64,000 nucleotides of DNA from a bacterium. GTDB taxonomy: Bacteria > Acidobacteriota > Thermoanaerobaculia > Multivoradales > J023. Within the stretch, counting starts at the first letter, position 1. The number at the start of each line of letters is the position of its first letter. The position numbers and the translations under genes are program-made. Below, piece after piece: positions 52,553-61,567 of this stretch. The DNA is taken from assembly GCA_024226315.1 (NCBI GenBank), contig JAAELT010000684.1, forward strand, positions 62,001 through 126,000. Direction: 5' to 3'. The notes under the pieces were generated by a model that worked only from the letters and a program-made list of their open reading frames with translations, searched no databases and was not told the origin of the DNA.

Positions 52553-52903
52553 ATGCCTTCCACGCCCCCACAGCTAACTGACGTCAAAGGAGTCGGCGCG
52601 GCCACGGCCGCGAACCTCGCCGGTATCGGCATCGACTCGGTCGAGGCTCTGGCCGCTGCCTCGCCCGAGCAGATCAGCGCCTGCCCGGGTTTCGGACCGG
52701 CGCGCGCCGCCGCCGTCAAGGCCGCCGCTGTCGCGGTCCTCGCGCAGAAGGCCCCGGCTCCGGCCGCGAAGAAGGCCCCGGTGAAGAAAGCCCCCGCGAA
52801 GAAGGGCAAGAAGGCCGACAAGAAGAAGGGCAAGGACAAGAAGAAGGGCAAGGGCAAGAAGAAGGGCAAGGGCAAGAAGAAGGGCAAGGGCAAGAAGAAG
52901 TAG
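52553..52903 (+). CDS. Helix-hairpin-helix protein with lysine-rich tail
   Basis: The 116-residue protein has two helix-hairpin-helix motifs (LTDVKGVGAATAANLAGIGI; ISACPGFGPARAAAVKAAAV, residues about 8-62). A low-complexity tail of Ala/Pro/Lys then becomes repeats of KKKGKG to the end. The tail is like eukaryotic histone H1 and bacterial HU- or Hc1-type tails, so it is probably a DNA-binding nucleoid protein. An upstream AAGGAGAA is at the right distance. No partner gene is evident. Confidence 0.85.
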   Translation: MPSTPPQLTDVKGVGAATAANLAGIGIDSVEALAAASPEQISACPGFGPARAAAVKAAAVAVLAQKAPAPAAKKAPVKKAPAKKGKKADKKKGKDKKKGKGKKKGKGKKKGKGKKK

Positions 52904-52924
52904 AGCTCCTCCGGCGGAGAGTGA

Positions 52925-52952
52925 TGTATACTGTTGCTATGCGACGTATACA
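52925..52952. promoter_or_regulatory. VapBC-type operator overlapping the antitoxin start
   Basis: TGTATAC (52925-52931) and GTATACA (52946-52952) are perfect inverted arms 14 bases apart. The right arm lies within codons 3-5 of the antitoxin gene, so a bound antitoxin would cover the start region. Confidence 0.65.
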
Positions 52953-53154
52953 GATCTATATGGAAGAGGAGCTCGACGAGGCGCTCCAGACCGAAGCGGC
53001 CAAGAGCGGACGCTCGAAGGCCGCTCTGATCCGCGAATGCGTCGCGGATCGCTACCAGGGGCCAGTGGCTGTCGAGAAAGATCCTCTGACGGCTCTCGTC
53101 GGCGCGGTCGAGGCGGAGCCCGCGGACGTTGACGACGTCGTTTACGGCCGGTGA
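52939..53154 (+). CDS. Ribbon-helix-helix antitoxin (VapB/CopG type)
   Basis: The 71-residue protein begins MRRIQIYMEEELDEALQTEA with a CopG ribbon-helix-helix fold, followed by SGRSKAALIRECVADRY. An acidic C-terminal end (VEAEPADVDDVVYGR) would neutralise the toxin. ATG 52939 fits the domain; an earlier in-frame GTG (52921) would lie over the operator. Its stop overlaps the toxin start by GTGA. Confidence 0.87.
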   Translation: MRRIQIYMEEELDEALQTEAAKSGRSKAALIRECVADRYQGPVAVEKDPLTALVGAVEAEPADVDDVVYGR

Positions 53155-53546
53155 GATTCGTCGATACGAGTTACTGGGTCGCGTTGCTGCTGGCGCGGGA
53201 CCGCCATCAGCCGGAAGCTCGAGACCTGTGGCGGAGCGACCTGGGGCCGTTGCTCACGACCAACCACGTGGTCGGCGAGACCTGGACCTTTCTCAGCCGA
53301 CGGGCGGACCACGGATCCGCCGTCGCCTTCCTGGACGCGGTCGAACGCTCACCCCGGGTCGTCCTCATCCATGTCGACGAGGCGATCGAGGAGGAAGCCT
53401 GGAGGTGGCTGCGGCGCCATGACGAGCGTGAGTACTCCTTCGTCGACGCGGTGAGCTTCGCCGTCATGCGGCGTCGCCGGCTGACCGAGGCCCTGGCTTT
53501 CGACGGGGATTTCTCTGCGGCGGGCTTTGTCGAGCTTCGTCCGTGA
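53151..53546 (+). CDS. PIN-domain toxin (VapC type)
   Basis: The 131-residue protein has the PIN acidic set: Asp4 in MRFVDTSYWVALLLARDRHQ, Glu in TNHVVGETWTFLSRR, and Asp residues in EREYSFVDAVSFAVMRRRRL and EALAFDGDF. It is a presumed Mg-dependent ribonuclease that cuts tRNA or mRNA. It starts at GTG 53151, overlapping the antitoxin stop. A second PIN-like toxin in this window is at 20551. Confidence 0.9.
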   Translation: MRFVDTSYWVALLLARDRHQPEARDLWRSDLGPLLTTNHVVGETWTFLSRRADHGSAVAFLDAVERSPRVVLIHVDEAIEEEAWRWLRRHDEREYSFVDAVSFAVMRRRRLTEALAFDGDFSAAGFVELRP

Positions 53547-53729
53547 GATCCGCCTCTGCGTACGGGGTCGCCCTCGCTCGCGCCCGGGTGCCACCCCGCC
53601 GAAGCTCCAGTCCTCGCGCACCGAGCGGACGACCTTGCCGACATCAGCCTTGCACTCCGCCTTCTGGAGGATCCATCTGATGATCGCGCCCTTTTCAGAA
53701 CGGCGATAGGATGGCCTGAGGAGGACGAC

Positions 53730-55370
53730 ATGAACCGTTGCCACCTCCAGGCCCGCGATTGGATGTGCGGCCTGGGCCTGCTCCTGGCGGTTCCGCTCGC
53801 CGGCCAGCCCGGCGACGTGGAGCCGCCCCCGACCTTCGGCGAGATCGTCGACGTGCGAGTGGTCAACGTCGAGGTCGTGGTCACCGAGGGAAAGCAGCGT
53901 GTCCACGGGCTCGGAGCCGAGGACTTCCACCTCCTGGTCGACGGTCAGGAGGTGCCGATCGAGTACTTCACCGAGGTCCGCGATGGCCGGGCGGTGGAAC
54001 GGAGCCAGGCCGCGGCGCCGGGCGCGGCGCCGACAGCCCCGATGGTCGAGCCCGCCGCCGCCGCGGGCACGCGCTACCTGGTCTTCATCGACGACGACTT
54101 CGCCCTGCCGCCCCAGCGCGACCGCGTGCTGCGCAGCCTCGCGGACCAGGTGCCTCTACTCGGGCCGGGCGACCGCATGGCGGTGGTCGCTTTCGACGGC
54201 CGCGAGGTGCAGCTGCTGAGCAACTGGACACGCTCGGTCGCCGAGCTCCAGGCGGTCTTCGCCGCGGCTCGGAAACGACGGGCCTATGGCCTCCAGAGGC
54301 GCAACGAGATGCGAAGACCCGTCTTCCAGTACACCAGCAGGCTGGAGGGCCGCGAGTCGATCGGCGGCTTGCCGGAGCGCGGCTCGCGGATCTACTACCG
54401 GGTCGAACGGGTCGTCGACGCGGCGTGCTCGGCCATGCGCGGATTCGCCAGCGCCCCCGGGCGCGAGGTTCCGTCCGCGAATCTGAGGCGCGACGTCATG
54501 CTGTTACTCTCCGGCGGCTGGGCCGTCCCCGATCCGAGCGGTGTTCCCGGCAGCGAGCACATCGCCGACCGCGAGCTGTTCCGCCCGCTGCTCGACACCG
54601 CCAATCGGCTGGGCTACACGCTCTACCCGGTCGACCTCCAGAGCGCCGACGCCGGGATCGGCCTCGAGTACCGTACCCTCGACGAGTCGAACGTCGCGGC
54701 AGCGGGCGTGCGCCTCAGCGACCGGGTCGAGGAGGACGCCCTCGTCCACCTGGCGCTCGAGACCGGCGGCCGTGCCTTCCTCGACGGCGGCGGCGTCCAC
54801 GCACTGGAGGGCGCCGTCCGCGACGTCGGGTCGTACTACTGGCTCGGCTTCTCACCCTCATGGCAAGAGGACGACCAGCGCCACCGCCTCGAGGTGGAGG
54901 TCCGTCGCAAGGGTCTGAAAGTGCGCTCGCGCCACAGCTTCTCGGACCTGTCGCGTACCAGCGCGACTTCCATGCTGTTCGCCAGCGTGCACCTCTTCGA
55001 CCTGCCGCTACCGGCGGCGCACGCGCTCGACATCACCCTCGGCGAGCCCGTTCCGGAAGGCTCCAAGCTCGTCGTCATACCGCTCCGGATCGCCATTCCG
55101 ATGAATCTCGTCACCGTGCTGTCGGCCGGCGACGGTCAGTTCGCGGCCCGCCTCGAGCTCCGCGTCGCCGCCACCGACGACCGCGGCGACCACGCCGACG
55201 TCCCGGTGATCCCGATCGAGCTGCTCAGCGACCGCATGCCGAGAGACGACGAGGTGTGGACCTACTCCGATACCCTGACCCTACGCCGGCGCCCGCACCG
55301 GCTGCTGATCTCGCTCGTCGACCCGGCTTCGGGTGCGATGTTGATGAAGCGTCTGGATTTCGAGATCTGA
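53730..55370 (+). CDS. Secreted VWFA-related protein of the acidobacterial type
   Basis: The 546-residue protein has a short signal peptide (MCGLGLLLAVPLAGQ). The sequence VDVRVVNVEVVVTEGKQRVH and GLGAEDFHLLVDGQEVPIEYF opens the domain characteristic of VWFA-related acidobacterial proteins. A VWA fold (about 110-345) contains LVFIDDDFALPPQRDRVLRS and MLLLSGGWAVPDPSG, a degenerate MIDAS. The C-terminal 150 residues form a beta sandwich. It probably acts in adhesion or envelope complexes. The family itself is the clearest phylum marker in the window. Confidence 0.88.
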   Translation: MNRCHLQARDWMCGLGLLLAVPLAGQPGDVEPPPTFGEIVDVRVVNVEVVVTEGKQRVHGLGAEDFHLLVDGQEVPIEYFTEVRDGRAVERSQAAAPGAAPTAPMVEPAAAAGTRYLVFIDDDFALPPQRDRVLRSLADQVPLLGPGDRMAVVAFDGREVQLLSNWTRSVAELQAVFAAARKRRAYGLQRRNEMRRPVFQYTSRLEGRESIGGLPERGSRIYYRVERVVDAACSAMRGFASAPGREVPSANLRRDVMLLLSGGWAVPDPSGVPGSEHIADRELFRPLLDTANRLGYTLYPVDLQSADAGIGLEYRTLDESNVAAAGVRLSDRVEEDALVHLALETGGRAFLDGGGVHALEGAVRDVGSYYWLGFSPSWQEDDQRHRLEVEVRRKGLKVRSRHSFSDLSRTSATSMLFASVHLFDLPLPAAHALDITLGEPVPEGSKLVVIPLRIAIPMNLVTVLSAGDGQFAARLELRVAATDDRGDHADVPVIPIELLSDRMPRDDEVWTYSDTLTLRRRPHRLLISLVDPASGAMLMKRLDFEI

Positions 55371-55389
55371 GCGCGAGGTGTTTCGTCGC

Positions 55390-57270
55390 TCAAGAATCCC
55401 AGCCGAGGATCTCGTCGATGGTGGCGACCGAGACCGGGTGGTAGCTGGGGCGGGCGCGCCGGTAGATGTCGAGGGCCATCGGCTTCAGATCGTCCTCGCC
55501 GGCCATGCGCTGGTAGAGCGGCTTCAGGAACTTGCGCCGGCCCATGGAGGTGAGGAAACCGTCGAGGGCGGCGTAGCCGGGCTCGTAGCGGTTGGCGAGC
55601 ACGTGGTGCAGCCACTCGTGCAACTTCTCGGAGTTGCCGGTCGCGGAGAGCTCGAAGCGAGCGTCGAGCTCGGCCATCTGCTGCCTGCTCATGTCCTCGG
55701 GCAACCCGCGCAGGAAGTGCAGCCACTCGTGGGTGCTCCAGCCGTCGGTGGCCAGGTCGGCGGCCGACGTCTCGCCTGCCGCGAAGCCGGCGATCTGGGC
55801 GTCCACGGCCGCGAACGCGGCACTCTCGACGGCGGGGGTGCCGGCGGGCATGCCGGGACCTTCGATCCAGCGGTCGATCGCCAGGCGCTGACGCAGATCC
55901 TCGTCTCCCTTGATCAGGTGCTCGCCCAGGTAGGCCAGGAACTCGCTCGTGGTCGCCGAGCGGAAGGCGTTGGAGTCGAACCAGTCCCGCAGGAAGACGT
56001 CGAAAGGCTCGCGGCCGACCGCCTCCTCGATCGCGCGCAGGAAGAAGTAGCCCTTCTCGTAGGCGACGTCGGACATGCCGTCGTCGGGGTCGCGGCCTTC
56101 GAGGTCGAGCAGCAGGTGGCCGTCGCGATGTCCGTCACCGAGATCGTCCAGGGTCTTGTCCAGATCCTGTCGGCCGAGGAGCGCCAGCATCTCGGCGTAG
56201 TCGTGGCCGTGGATCGACTCCATGATCCGCCGCTCGAGATAGACGGTGAAACCCTCGTTGAGCCAGAAGTCGTTCCAGGTCGCGTTGGTCACCAGGTTGC
56301 CCGACCAGGAGTGGGCTAGCTCGTGGGCGATCAGCGCCACCAGCGAGCGATCACCGGCCAGGATGGTCGGGGTGGCGAACGTCAGGCGCGGGTTCTCCAT
56401 GCCGCCGAATGGAAAGCTGGGCGGCAGCACCAGGATGTCGTAGCGGCCCCAGCGGTAGGGGCCGTACAGGGCCTCGACGGCAACCATCATCTGCTCGGTC
56501 TCGGCGAACTCCCAGGCGGCGCGGTCGACCATCGACGGCTCGGCGTAGACCCCGGTCCGCTCGCTCATCGCTCGGAATTCGAGATCGCCGACCGCCAGGG
56601 CCAGCAGGTACGAGGGAATCGCCTGCGGCATGGAGAAGCGATAGACGCCGTCGGCGCTACGCTCGGTGGGGTTCTCGGCGCTCATCACCGCCAGCAGCCG
56701 CGGCGGCACGCGCACCGTGGCCTCGTAGGTCATGCGCACTCCCGGAGTGTCCTGGCAGGGTACCCAGGTCCTCGCCAGCACGGCCTGGCTCTGGGTGAAC
56801 AGGAACGGGTGCTCGCCGCCGGCGCTCTGGGCCGGATCCAGCCACAACAGGGCGGCGGCATCCGGGCTGCTGCGGTAGTCGACGTGGACCACCCGCGTCT
56901 CGGGCGTCACCTCGACGCGCAACCCGCGGCCCAGGAAGGGGCGATCTTCGCCGAGCTCGAAGTTCGGTTCGGTACCGTCGTCGAGAGTCACGCTGAGGAT
57001 CTCGAGATCCCGGGTGTCGAGGAAGACCGCGTCGGCCGGGGCACGGCGGTCGAGGGTCAGGGACGCCCGCCCGGTGAGCACGCGCTTTTCGAAATCGACG
57101 GAGAGGTCCAGATCCAGGTGGCTGACAGCGATCTCGGTGGGCCGGGCCACGGAGTGGATATCGGCGGCCGGTCTCGGCGGCTCGTCGGCGCTCTCGGGCG
57201 CCGGCGATGTGCAGGCGGTCAGCAGAATCATCGGCAAGGCCATGGAGCTGAAGGGTCGGCGGTCGGGCAT
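55390..57270 (-). CDS. M1-family metallopeptidase lipoprotein (leukotriene A4 hydrolase-like)
   Basis: The 626-residue protein has a lipobox (ILLTAC) after MALPM, so it is a periplasmic lipoprotein. The exopeptidase motif GGMEN lies in FPFGGMENPRLTFATPTILA, the zinc motif in ALIAHELAHSWSGNLVTNAT, and the second Glu in WLNEGFTVYLE. The final helical domain (about 460-626) is of the ARM type found in LTA4H-like peptidases. It would remove N-terminal residues from peptides. It is convergent with the VWFA gene. Confidence 0.93.
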   Translation of the reverse strand: MPDRRPFSSMALPMILLTACTSPAPESADEPPRPAADIHSVARPTEIAVSHLDLDLSVDFEKRVLTGRASLTLDRRAPADAVFLDTRDLEILSVTLDDGTEPNFELGEDRPFLGRGLRVEVTPETRVVHVDYRSSPDAAALLWLDPAQSAGGEHPFLFTQSQAVLARTWVPCQDTPGVRMTYEATVRVPPRLLAVMSAENPTERSADGVYRFSMPQAIPSYLLALAVGDLEFRAMSERTGVYAEPSMVDRAAWEFAETEQMMVAVEALYGPYRWGRYDILVLPPSFPFGGMENPRLTFATPTILAGDRSLVALIAHELAHSWSGNLVTNATWNDFWLNEGFTVYLERRIMESIHGHDYAEMLALLGRQDLDKTLDDLGDGHRDGHLLLDLEGRDPDDGMSDVAYEKGYFFLRAIEEAVGREPFDVFLRDWFDSNAFRSATTSEFLAYLGEHLIKGDEDLRQRLAIDRWIEGPGMPAGTPAVESAAFAAVDAQIAGFAAGETSAADLATDGWSTHEWLHFLRGLPEDMSRQQMAELDARFELSATGNSEKLHEWLHHVLANRYEPGYAALDGFLTSMGRRKFLKPLYQRMAGEDDLKPMALDIYRRARPSYHPVSVATIDEILGWDS

Positions 57271-57369
57271 CGGTGGGGTCCTCGGTGGTGAAGCGGAGAT
57301 GTAGAGCCGGGGGAACGGATTATACGTGCCGCCCGCCCGCCGACCGAGTCTCGAGGGTACCGCGGACGC

Positions 57370-57837
57370 TTACTCGCCGGTTTCCTGGATCGATCTCAGG
57401 AAGTAGACGAGCTGGGTGATCTTCTCCGCCACCACGGCATCGTCCTGGGTGTCGGTGGCCACCTTGAAGGCGTCGCCCCAGATCGGCATGTCGCGGTTGC
57501 CGTGGCCCTGGACGTCTTTGCGGCCGTCGATGAGCTCGCGGATCTCCTCGAACGGGAACTCGCCCTCGCGCCGAGCGCTGATCCGGGTCAGATCCGAGGG
57601 CGGGATCTTGAGCACGTCGGCGACGATGCCGTCGCCCCGGGCCTGGTTGCCGTGGCAGCTGCGGCAGTAGACGCGGTACGAGGCCCGGCCCCTGCCGATC
57701 CGCTCCATCACGCGCTCGTCGTCCACGTCCTGCGCCCGGGCGGCAGGAGTGTCCGTCGTCAGGACGACGGCGAGCACGAGGACTGAGATGGAGGCGACCA
57801 GGAGCTTTCTCTTCAGGGTGTGGGCCGAGTTTCTCAT
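57370..57837 (-). CDS. Monohaem cytochrome c
   Basis: The 155-residue protein has a signal peptide (LLVASISVLVLAVVLTTDTP) and one CXXCH motif in YRVYCRSCHGNQARGDGI. The axial methionine is in GNRDMPIWGDAFK, and a final helix carries KITQLVYFLRSI. This is class I cytochrome c, similar to small periplasmic electron carriers. ATG 57837 gives the proper signal peptide; the longer frame upstream is not supported. No oxidase or dehydrogenase is encoded beside it. Confidence 0.9.
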   Translation of the reverse strand: MRNSAHTLKRKLLVASISVLVLAVVLTTDTPAARAQDVDDERVMERIGRGRASYRVYCRSCHGNQARGDGIVADVLKIPPSDLTRISARREGEFPFEEIRELIDGRKDVQGHGNRDMPIWGDAFKVATDTQDDAVVAEKITQLVYFLRSIQETGE

Positions 57838-57978
57838 GGCGGTGCCTCCAATGTTCGTGAACCCCCAATTCGACGGTAGCACGCAAGTTTCCATGCCGCC
57901 CCCTCCGGGCGGGTGGTTCGAGGAACCGCCGTTTCGAAGGGGGCCAAGGGTTCGCGGGCCGGATATGATCGCCCGGTC

Positions 57979-59499
57979 ATGCTTGCCAAACCAGGCAGCG
58001 ACGAGGAGCTGAGGCTCTTCGCCGAGCTGCAACAGCGACTCCCGGAGCTCTTCAAGCAGGTCTTCCCCGATCCGCTCGAGCCCCGCACCGTGGTGGTGAT
58101 CCCCAGCCTGTCGCTGGACGTGGAGTTCCTGGCCAGGATCGCCGGCGTGCAGCACTACGAGGAGCGCATGCTGTGCATGTTGATGCTGCTGCGCCTGCCG
58201 CGGACGCACGTGATCTTCGTCACCAGCGCTCCGGTGCACGCGACGATCATCGACTACTACCTGCATCTGCTGGCCGACGTGCCCGGTGCCCACGCCCGCC
58301 GGCGCCTGTCGCTGATGAGCTGCCACGACTCCTCGAGCGCACCGCTGACCAGGAAGATCCTCGACCGCCCCCGGCTGGTCGCTCGCATCCGTCAAGCGAT
58401 CCCCGATCCGCGGACGGCTCACATGACGTGCTTCAACTCTTCGGATCTCGAGCGCAGCCTGGCGGTCCAGCTCGGCATCCCGATCTACGGCTGCGACCCG
58501 GCCCTGGTGCACCTGGGCTCGAAGAGCGGCGGCCGCGAGATCTTTCGCCAGGCCGGCATCCTGATGCCCGACGGTTTCGAGCGACTGAACAGCGAGGCCG
58601 AGGTCGTTGACGCTCTCACCGAGCTCAAGCGGCGCCAGCCGGAGCTCGAGCGCGCCGCGGTCAAACACGAGGAAGGCATGTCGGGCGAGGGCAACGCGGT
58701 GTTTGCCTACACCGGTTCGCCCGAGGGCCAGGGCCTGCGTGCCTGGGTGAAGTCCGAGCTGCCCAAGCGCATCGTGTTCGAGGCCAAGGGCGAGACCTGG
58801 GAGAGCTACCTGGCGAAGTTCCAGGAGATGGGTGGCATCGTGGAGGCGTTCATCGACGGCGAGCCCAAGCGCTCGCCGTCAGTCCAGTGCCGGATCGATC
58901 CGCTGGGCCAGCCGGCGGTGATCTCGACTCACGACCAGGTGCTGGGCGGGCCGTCGAAGCAGATCTTCAAGGGCTGCACCTTCCCCGCCGAGGAGGATTA
59001 CCGGCTGACGATCCAGGACGCTGGCATGAAGGTCGCTGACGTGCTGCGCCGGCAGTCCGTAGTCGGCCGCTTCGGGGTGGATTTCGTCTCGGTGCAGCGC
59101 GACGGCGTCTGGCAGCACTACGCGATCGAGATCAACCTGCGCAAAGGCGGCACCACCCACCCGTTCATGACCCTGCAGTTCCTGACCGACGGCATCTTCG
59201 ACCCGGAAACCGGCCTCTACCGCACGCCGACCGGCCAGGCGCGTTTCTACTACGCGTCGGACAACCTGAAGAGCTCCGACTACCAGGGCCTGCTGCCCCA
59301 GGACCTGATCGACATCGCGGTCGACCGCAAGCTCCACTTCCACGGCACCTCGCTCCAGGGCGTGGTCTTCCACCTCATCGGAGCGCTGTCGCAGTTCGGC
59401 AAGCTGGGGGTGGTGTGCGTCGCCGAATCCGTCGACGGTGCCCGTGACCTCTACGCCAGCACCGTCCGGGTGCTCGACGACGAGGCGCGACGGGTATAG
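57979..59499 (+). CDS. ATP-grasp-like peptide ligase (PGM1-related)
   Basis: The 506-residue protein resembles peptide ligases and carboxylate-amine ligases of the PGM1 type. A pre-ATP-grasp N-terminal part (about 1-190; TVVVIPSLSLDVEFLARIAG) is followed by an ATP-grasp-like core: VKHEEGMSGEGNAVFAY, GGIVEAFIDGEPKRSPSVQC, FGVDFVSVQRDGVWQHYAIE and INLRKGGTTHPFMTLQFLTD (metal-binding Glu and Asn). A C-terminal domain of about 90 residues ends the chain. Substrate unknown; related enzymes join unusual amino acids to peptides. It is convergent with the class III aminotransferase. Confidence 0.82.
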   Translation: MLAKPGSDEELRLFAELQQRLPELFKQVFPDPLEPRTVVVIPSLSLDVEFLARIAGVQHYEERMLCMLMLLRLPRTHVIFVTSAPVHATIIDYYLHLLADVPGAHARRRLSLMSCHDSSSAPLTRKILDRPRLVARIRQAIPDPRTAHMTCFNSSDLERSLAVQLGIPIYGCDPALVHLGSKSGGREIFRQAGILMPDGFERLNSEAEVVDALTELKRRQPELERAAVKHEEGMSGEGNAVFAYTGSPEGQGLRAWVKSELPKRIVFEAKGETWESYLAKFQEMGGIVEAFIDGEPKRSPSVQCRIDPLGQPAVISTHDQVLGGPSKQIFKGCTFPAEEDYRLTIQDAGMKVADVLRRQSVVGRFGVDFVSVQRDGVWQHYAIEINLRKGGTTHPFMTLQFLTDGIFDPETGLYRTPTGQARFYYASDNLKSSDYQGLLPQDLIDIAVDRKLHFHGTSLQGVVFHLIGALSQFGKLGVVCVAESVDGARDLYASTVRVLDDEARRV

Positions 59500-59517
59500 C
59501 CGCCCGGCACCGGCGAT

Positions 59518-60894
59518 CTACAACTTCCGCAGGCTCGCCAGCACGGCGTCTGCCAGCTGGTCGATCACGGCCTCGTCCATCGGCGTCGACAGCGCGCCGG
59601 CGCCGGTGTGGATCGCCATGACGCCGTGGTCGTAGAGGCCGTCGACGAAGTGGCTCAGCAGCGCCTTCTCCTCGGCCGAGGGGTAGGACGACCGGTAGTC
59701 GGTCGGCGCCTCGGCCTTCATGTGAATGCGGAACATGGAGCCGGCGCCGGTGACGCTGGCGGGCGCGCCGGCGACGGCGATCGCCTCCTCGATGCGGGCG
59801 CGCGCGAGGGTGCCCAGACGGTTCATGCGGGCGACGGCCTCGGCGTCGTAGAGCTTCATGGCGGCGGCGCCGGCGGTAATCGTCAGCGGGTTGGCCGAGA
59901 AGGTGCCGGATTGGGGCAGGCGCGGGCCGCCGGCGCCTGCCGAGAAGACCTCCATCACCTCGGCGCGGCCGGCGAGGGCGCCGACGGGGAGGCCGCCGCC
60001 GATGACCTTGCCCATGGCGGTGAGGTCGGGGCTCACGCCGTAGCGCGTCTGCATTCCGCCGACCTCGGTGCGGAAGGTGATCACCTCGTCGAGCACCAGC
60101 AGCGCGCCGTCTTCACGGGTCCAGTCCCGCAGGGCGACCACGTAGGCGTCTTTTGCCGGGATCAGGCCGAGCCGGTGGGGCATCAGGTCGAGCACCACGC
60201 AGGCGATCTCGCCGCGGTGCTCGTTCAGCACCGCCACGGCGGCCTCGGGGTCGTTGTAGGGCAGCACCACCACTTCCTGCAGCACGCTCTCGGGCGTGCC
60301 CTTGGCCAGCGGCACCGAGGCCGGGCGCTCGGCGGGACCCCAGTTGTGCGGCGCGGGCGCCTGGCTGACCTCGGCGTAGTCGTAGCCGCCGTGGTAGGTG
60401 CCCTCGACCTTGGCGATCTTGTGCCGGCCGGTGTAGGCGCGCGACGCTTTCATCGCCGCCATGACCGCCTCGGTTCCCGAGTTCATGAAACGCATCTTCT
60501 CGAAGCCCGGAGCCCGTCGCCTGAGCTGCAGGGCGTAGTCGATCTCAGCCCGGGTCGCCATGGTGTAGGCGGTGCCGTGTTCGAGCTGCGCCGTCACCGC
60601 CGCGGTGACCGCCGGGTGGGAATGGCCGTGGATCAGGGCCGCCATGTTGTTGGCGAAGTCGATCCGTTCCACCCCGTCGACGTCGACGATCCGGCAGCCG
60701 CTCGCGCGCTCGGCGTAGATGGGGTGCGGCGCGCGCAACAGCGTGTTGCGGCTGACGCCGCCGGCCAGCACCTCCCGGGCCTGTTCGAAGAGCTCCGCGC
60801 TGCGGTCGGTCGTGGGGGCCTGGGTTTTGTGAGCAGTCATGGGGATCTCCGCACTCGGGGCGTTCACGGGCGTTTCCGTGCCGTGAGTGTGCAT
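59518..60894 (-). CDS. Class III PLP aminotransferase of the GSA/beta-amino-acid type
   Basis: The 458-residue protein has the fold type I motifs: NNMAALIHGHSHPAVTAAVT, MRFMNSGTEAVMAAMKASRA, VEGTYHGGYDYAEV, LLVLDEVITFRTEVGGMQTR and LTAMGKVIGGGLPVGALAG with the PLP lysine. It is closest to glutamate-1-semialdehyde-like enzymes that also include beta-phenylalanine aminotransferases. With the KamA-like mutase and the CoA-transferase upstream it is better read as a beta-amino-acid transaminase giving a 3-oxo acid than as a tetrapyrrole enzyme. A GAGGAG site precedes ATG 60894, ten bases after the CoA-transferase stop. Confidence 0.9.
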   Translation of the reverse strand: MHTHGTETPVNAPSAEIPMTAHKTQAPTTDRSAELFEQAREVLAGGVSRNTLLRAPHPIYAERASGCRIVDVDGVERIDFANNMAALIHGHSHPAVTAAVTAQLEHGTAYTMATRAEIDYALQLRRRAPGFEKMRFMNSGTEAVMAAMKASRAYTGRHKIAKVEGTYHGGYDYAEVSQAPAPHNWGPAERPASVPLAKGTPESVLQEVVVLPYNDPEAAVAVLNEHRGEIACVVLDLMPHRLGLIPAKDAYVVALRDWTREDGALLVLDEVITFRTEVGGMQTRYGVSPDLTAMGKVIGGGLPVGALAGRAEVMEVFSAGAGGPRLPQSGTFSANPLTITAGAAAMKLYDAEAVARMNRLGTLARARIEEAIAVAGAPASVTGAGSMFRIHMKAEAPTDYRSSYPSAEEKALLSHFVDGLYDHGVMAIHTGAGALSTPMDEAVIDQLADAVLASLRKL

Positions 60895-60904
60895 GTCTTT
60901 CTCC

Positions 60905-61567
60905 TCAGCGGATGGGCTGAAGCGGTGCGCCGGACTTTTCTCGTACTTCGGCCTCGGTCACGCCCGGGGCGAGCTCCGAGAGCCGGAATCCCGCGGGCGT
61001 CACGTCGACGACCGCGAGGTCGGTGAAGATGCGGGAGACTACGCCCTTGCCGGTCAGCGGGAAGGAGCATCGCTCGACCAGCTTGGGCTCGCCGGTCTTG
61101 GTCGTGTGCTGGGTGATGACGAAGATGGTCTCCACCCCGGCCACCAGGTCCATCGCGCCGCCGACGGCGGGGATGGCGCCGGGGCGGCCGGTGGACCAGT
61201 TGGCCAGGTCGCCTTCGGCCGACACCTGCATGGCCCCCAGCACGCACACGTCGATGTGCCCGCCGCGGATCATCGCGAAGCTGTCTGCGTGGTGGAAGAA
61301 CGAGGCCCCGGGCACGATGGTGACCGGCTTCTTACCGGCGTTGATCAGCTCCGGCTCCTCCTCGCCGGCGGCCGGCGGCGGTCCCATGCCCAGCAAGCCG
61401 TTCTCGGTGTGGTAGATGAACTCGCGGCCCTCGGGAACGAAGCGCGCCACCAGCTCCGGGATGCCGATGCCGAGGTTCACGTAGGAGCCTTCGGGGATGT
61501 CCCGGGCGGCGCGTGCGGCCATCTGCTCGCGGCTCCAGCCGGTGGGCTTTCGGGAGTCGGCGCTCAT
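60905..61567 (-). CDS. 3-oxoacid CoA-transferase, beta subunit
   Basis: The 220-residue protein has the catalytic Glu in IYHTENGLLGMG, the ARAARDIPEGSYVNLGIGIP start, and GGAMDLVAG, all typical of the B subunit of succinyl-CoA:3-oxoacid CoA-transferase-like enzymes. It transfers CoA from an acyl-CoA to a 3-oxo acid through a glutamyl thioester. It starts at ATG 61567, overlapping the A-subunit stop (ATGA), and lies 10 bases before the aminotransferase gene. Confidence 0.93.
   Translation of the reverse strand: MSADSRKPTGWSREQMAARAARDIPEGSYVNLGIGIPELVARFVPEGREFIYHTENGLLGMGPPPAAGEEEPELINAGKKPVTIVPGASFFHHADSFAMIRGGHIDVCVLGAMQVSAEGDLANWSTGRPGAIPAVGGAMDLVAGVETIFVITQHTTKTGEPKLVERCSFPLTGKGVVSRIFTDLAVVDVTPAGFRLSELAPGVTEAEVREKSGAPLQPIR

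Noticed and set aside
59518..60894. HemL (glutamate-1-semialdehyde aminomutase) for tetrapyrrole synthesis
   Set aside because: Its position in a coupled operon with an aminomutase and CoA-transferase, and its likeness to beta-amino-acid transaminases, make this less likely, though not excluded.
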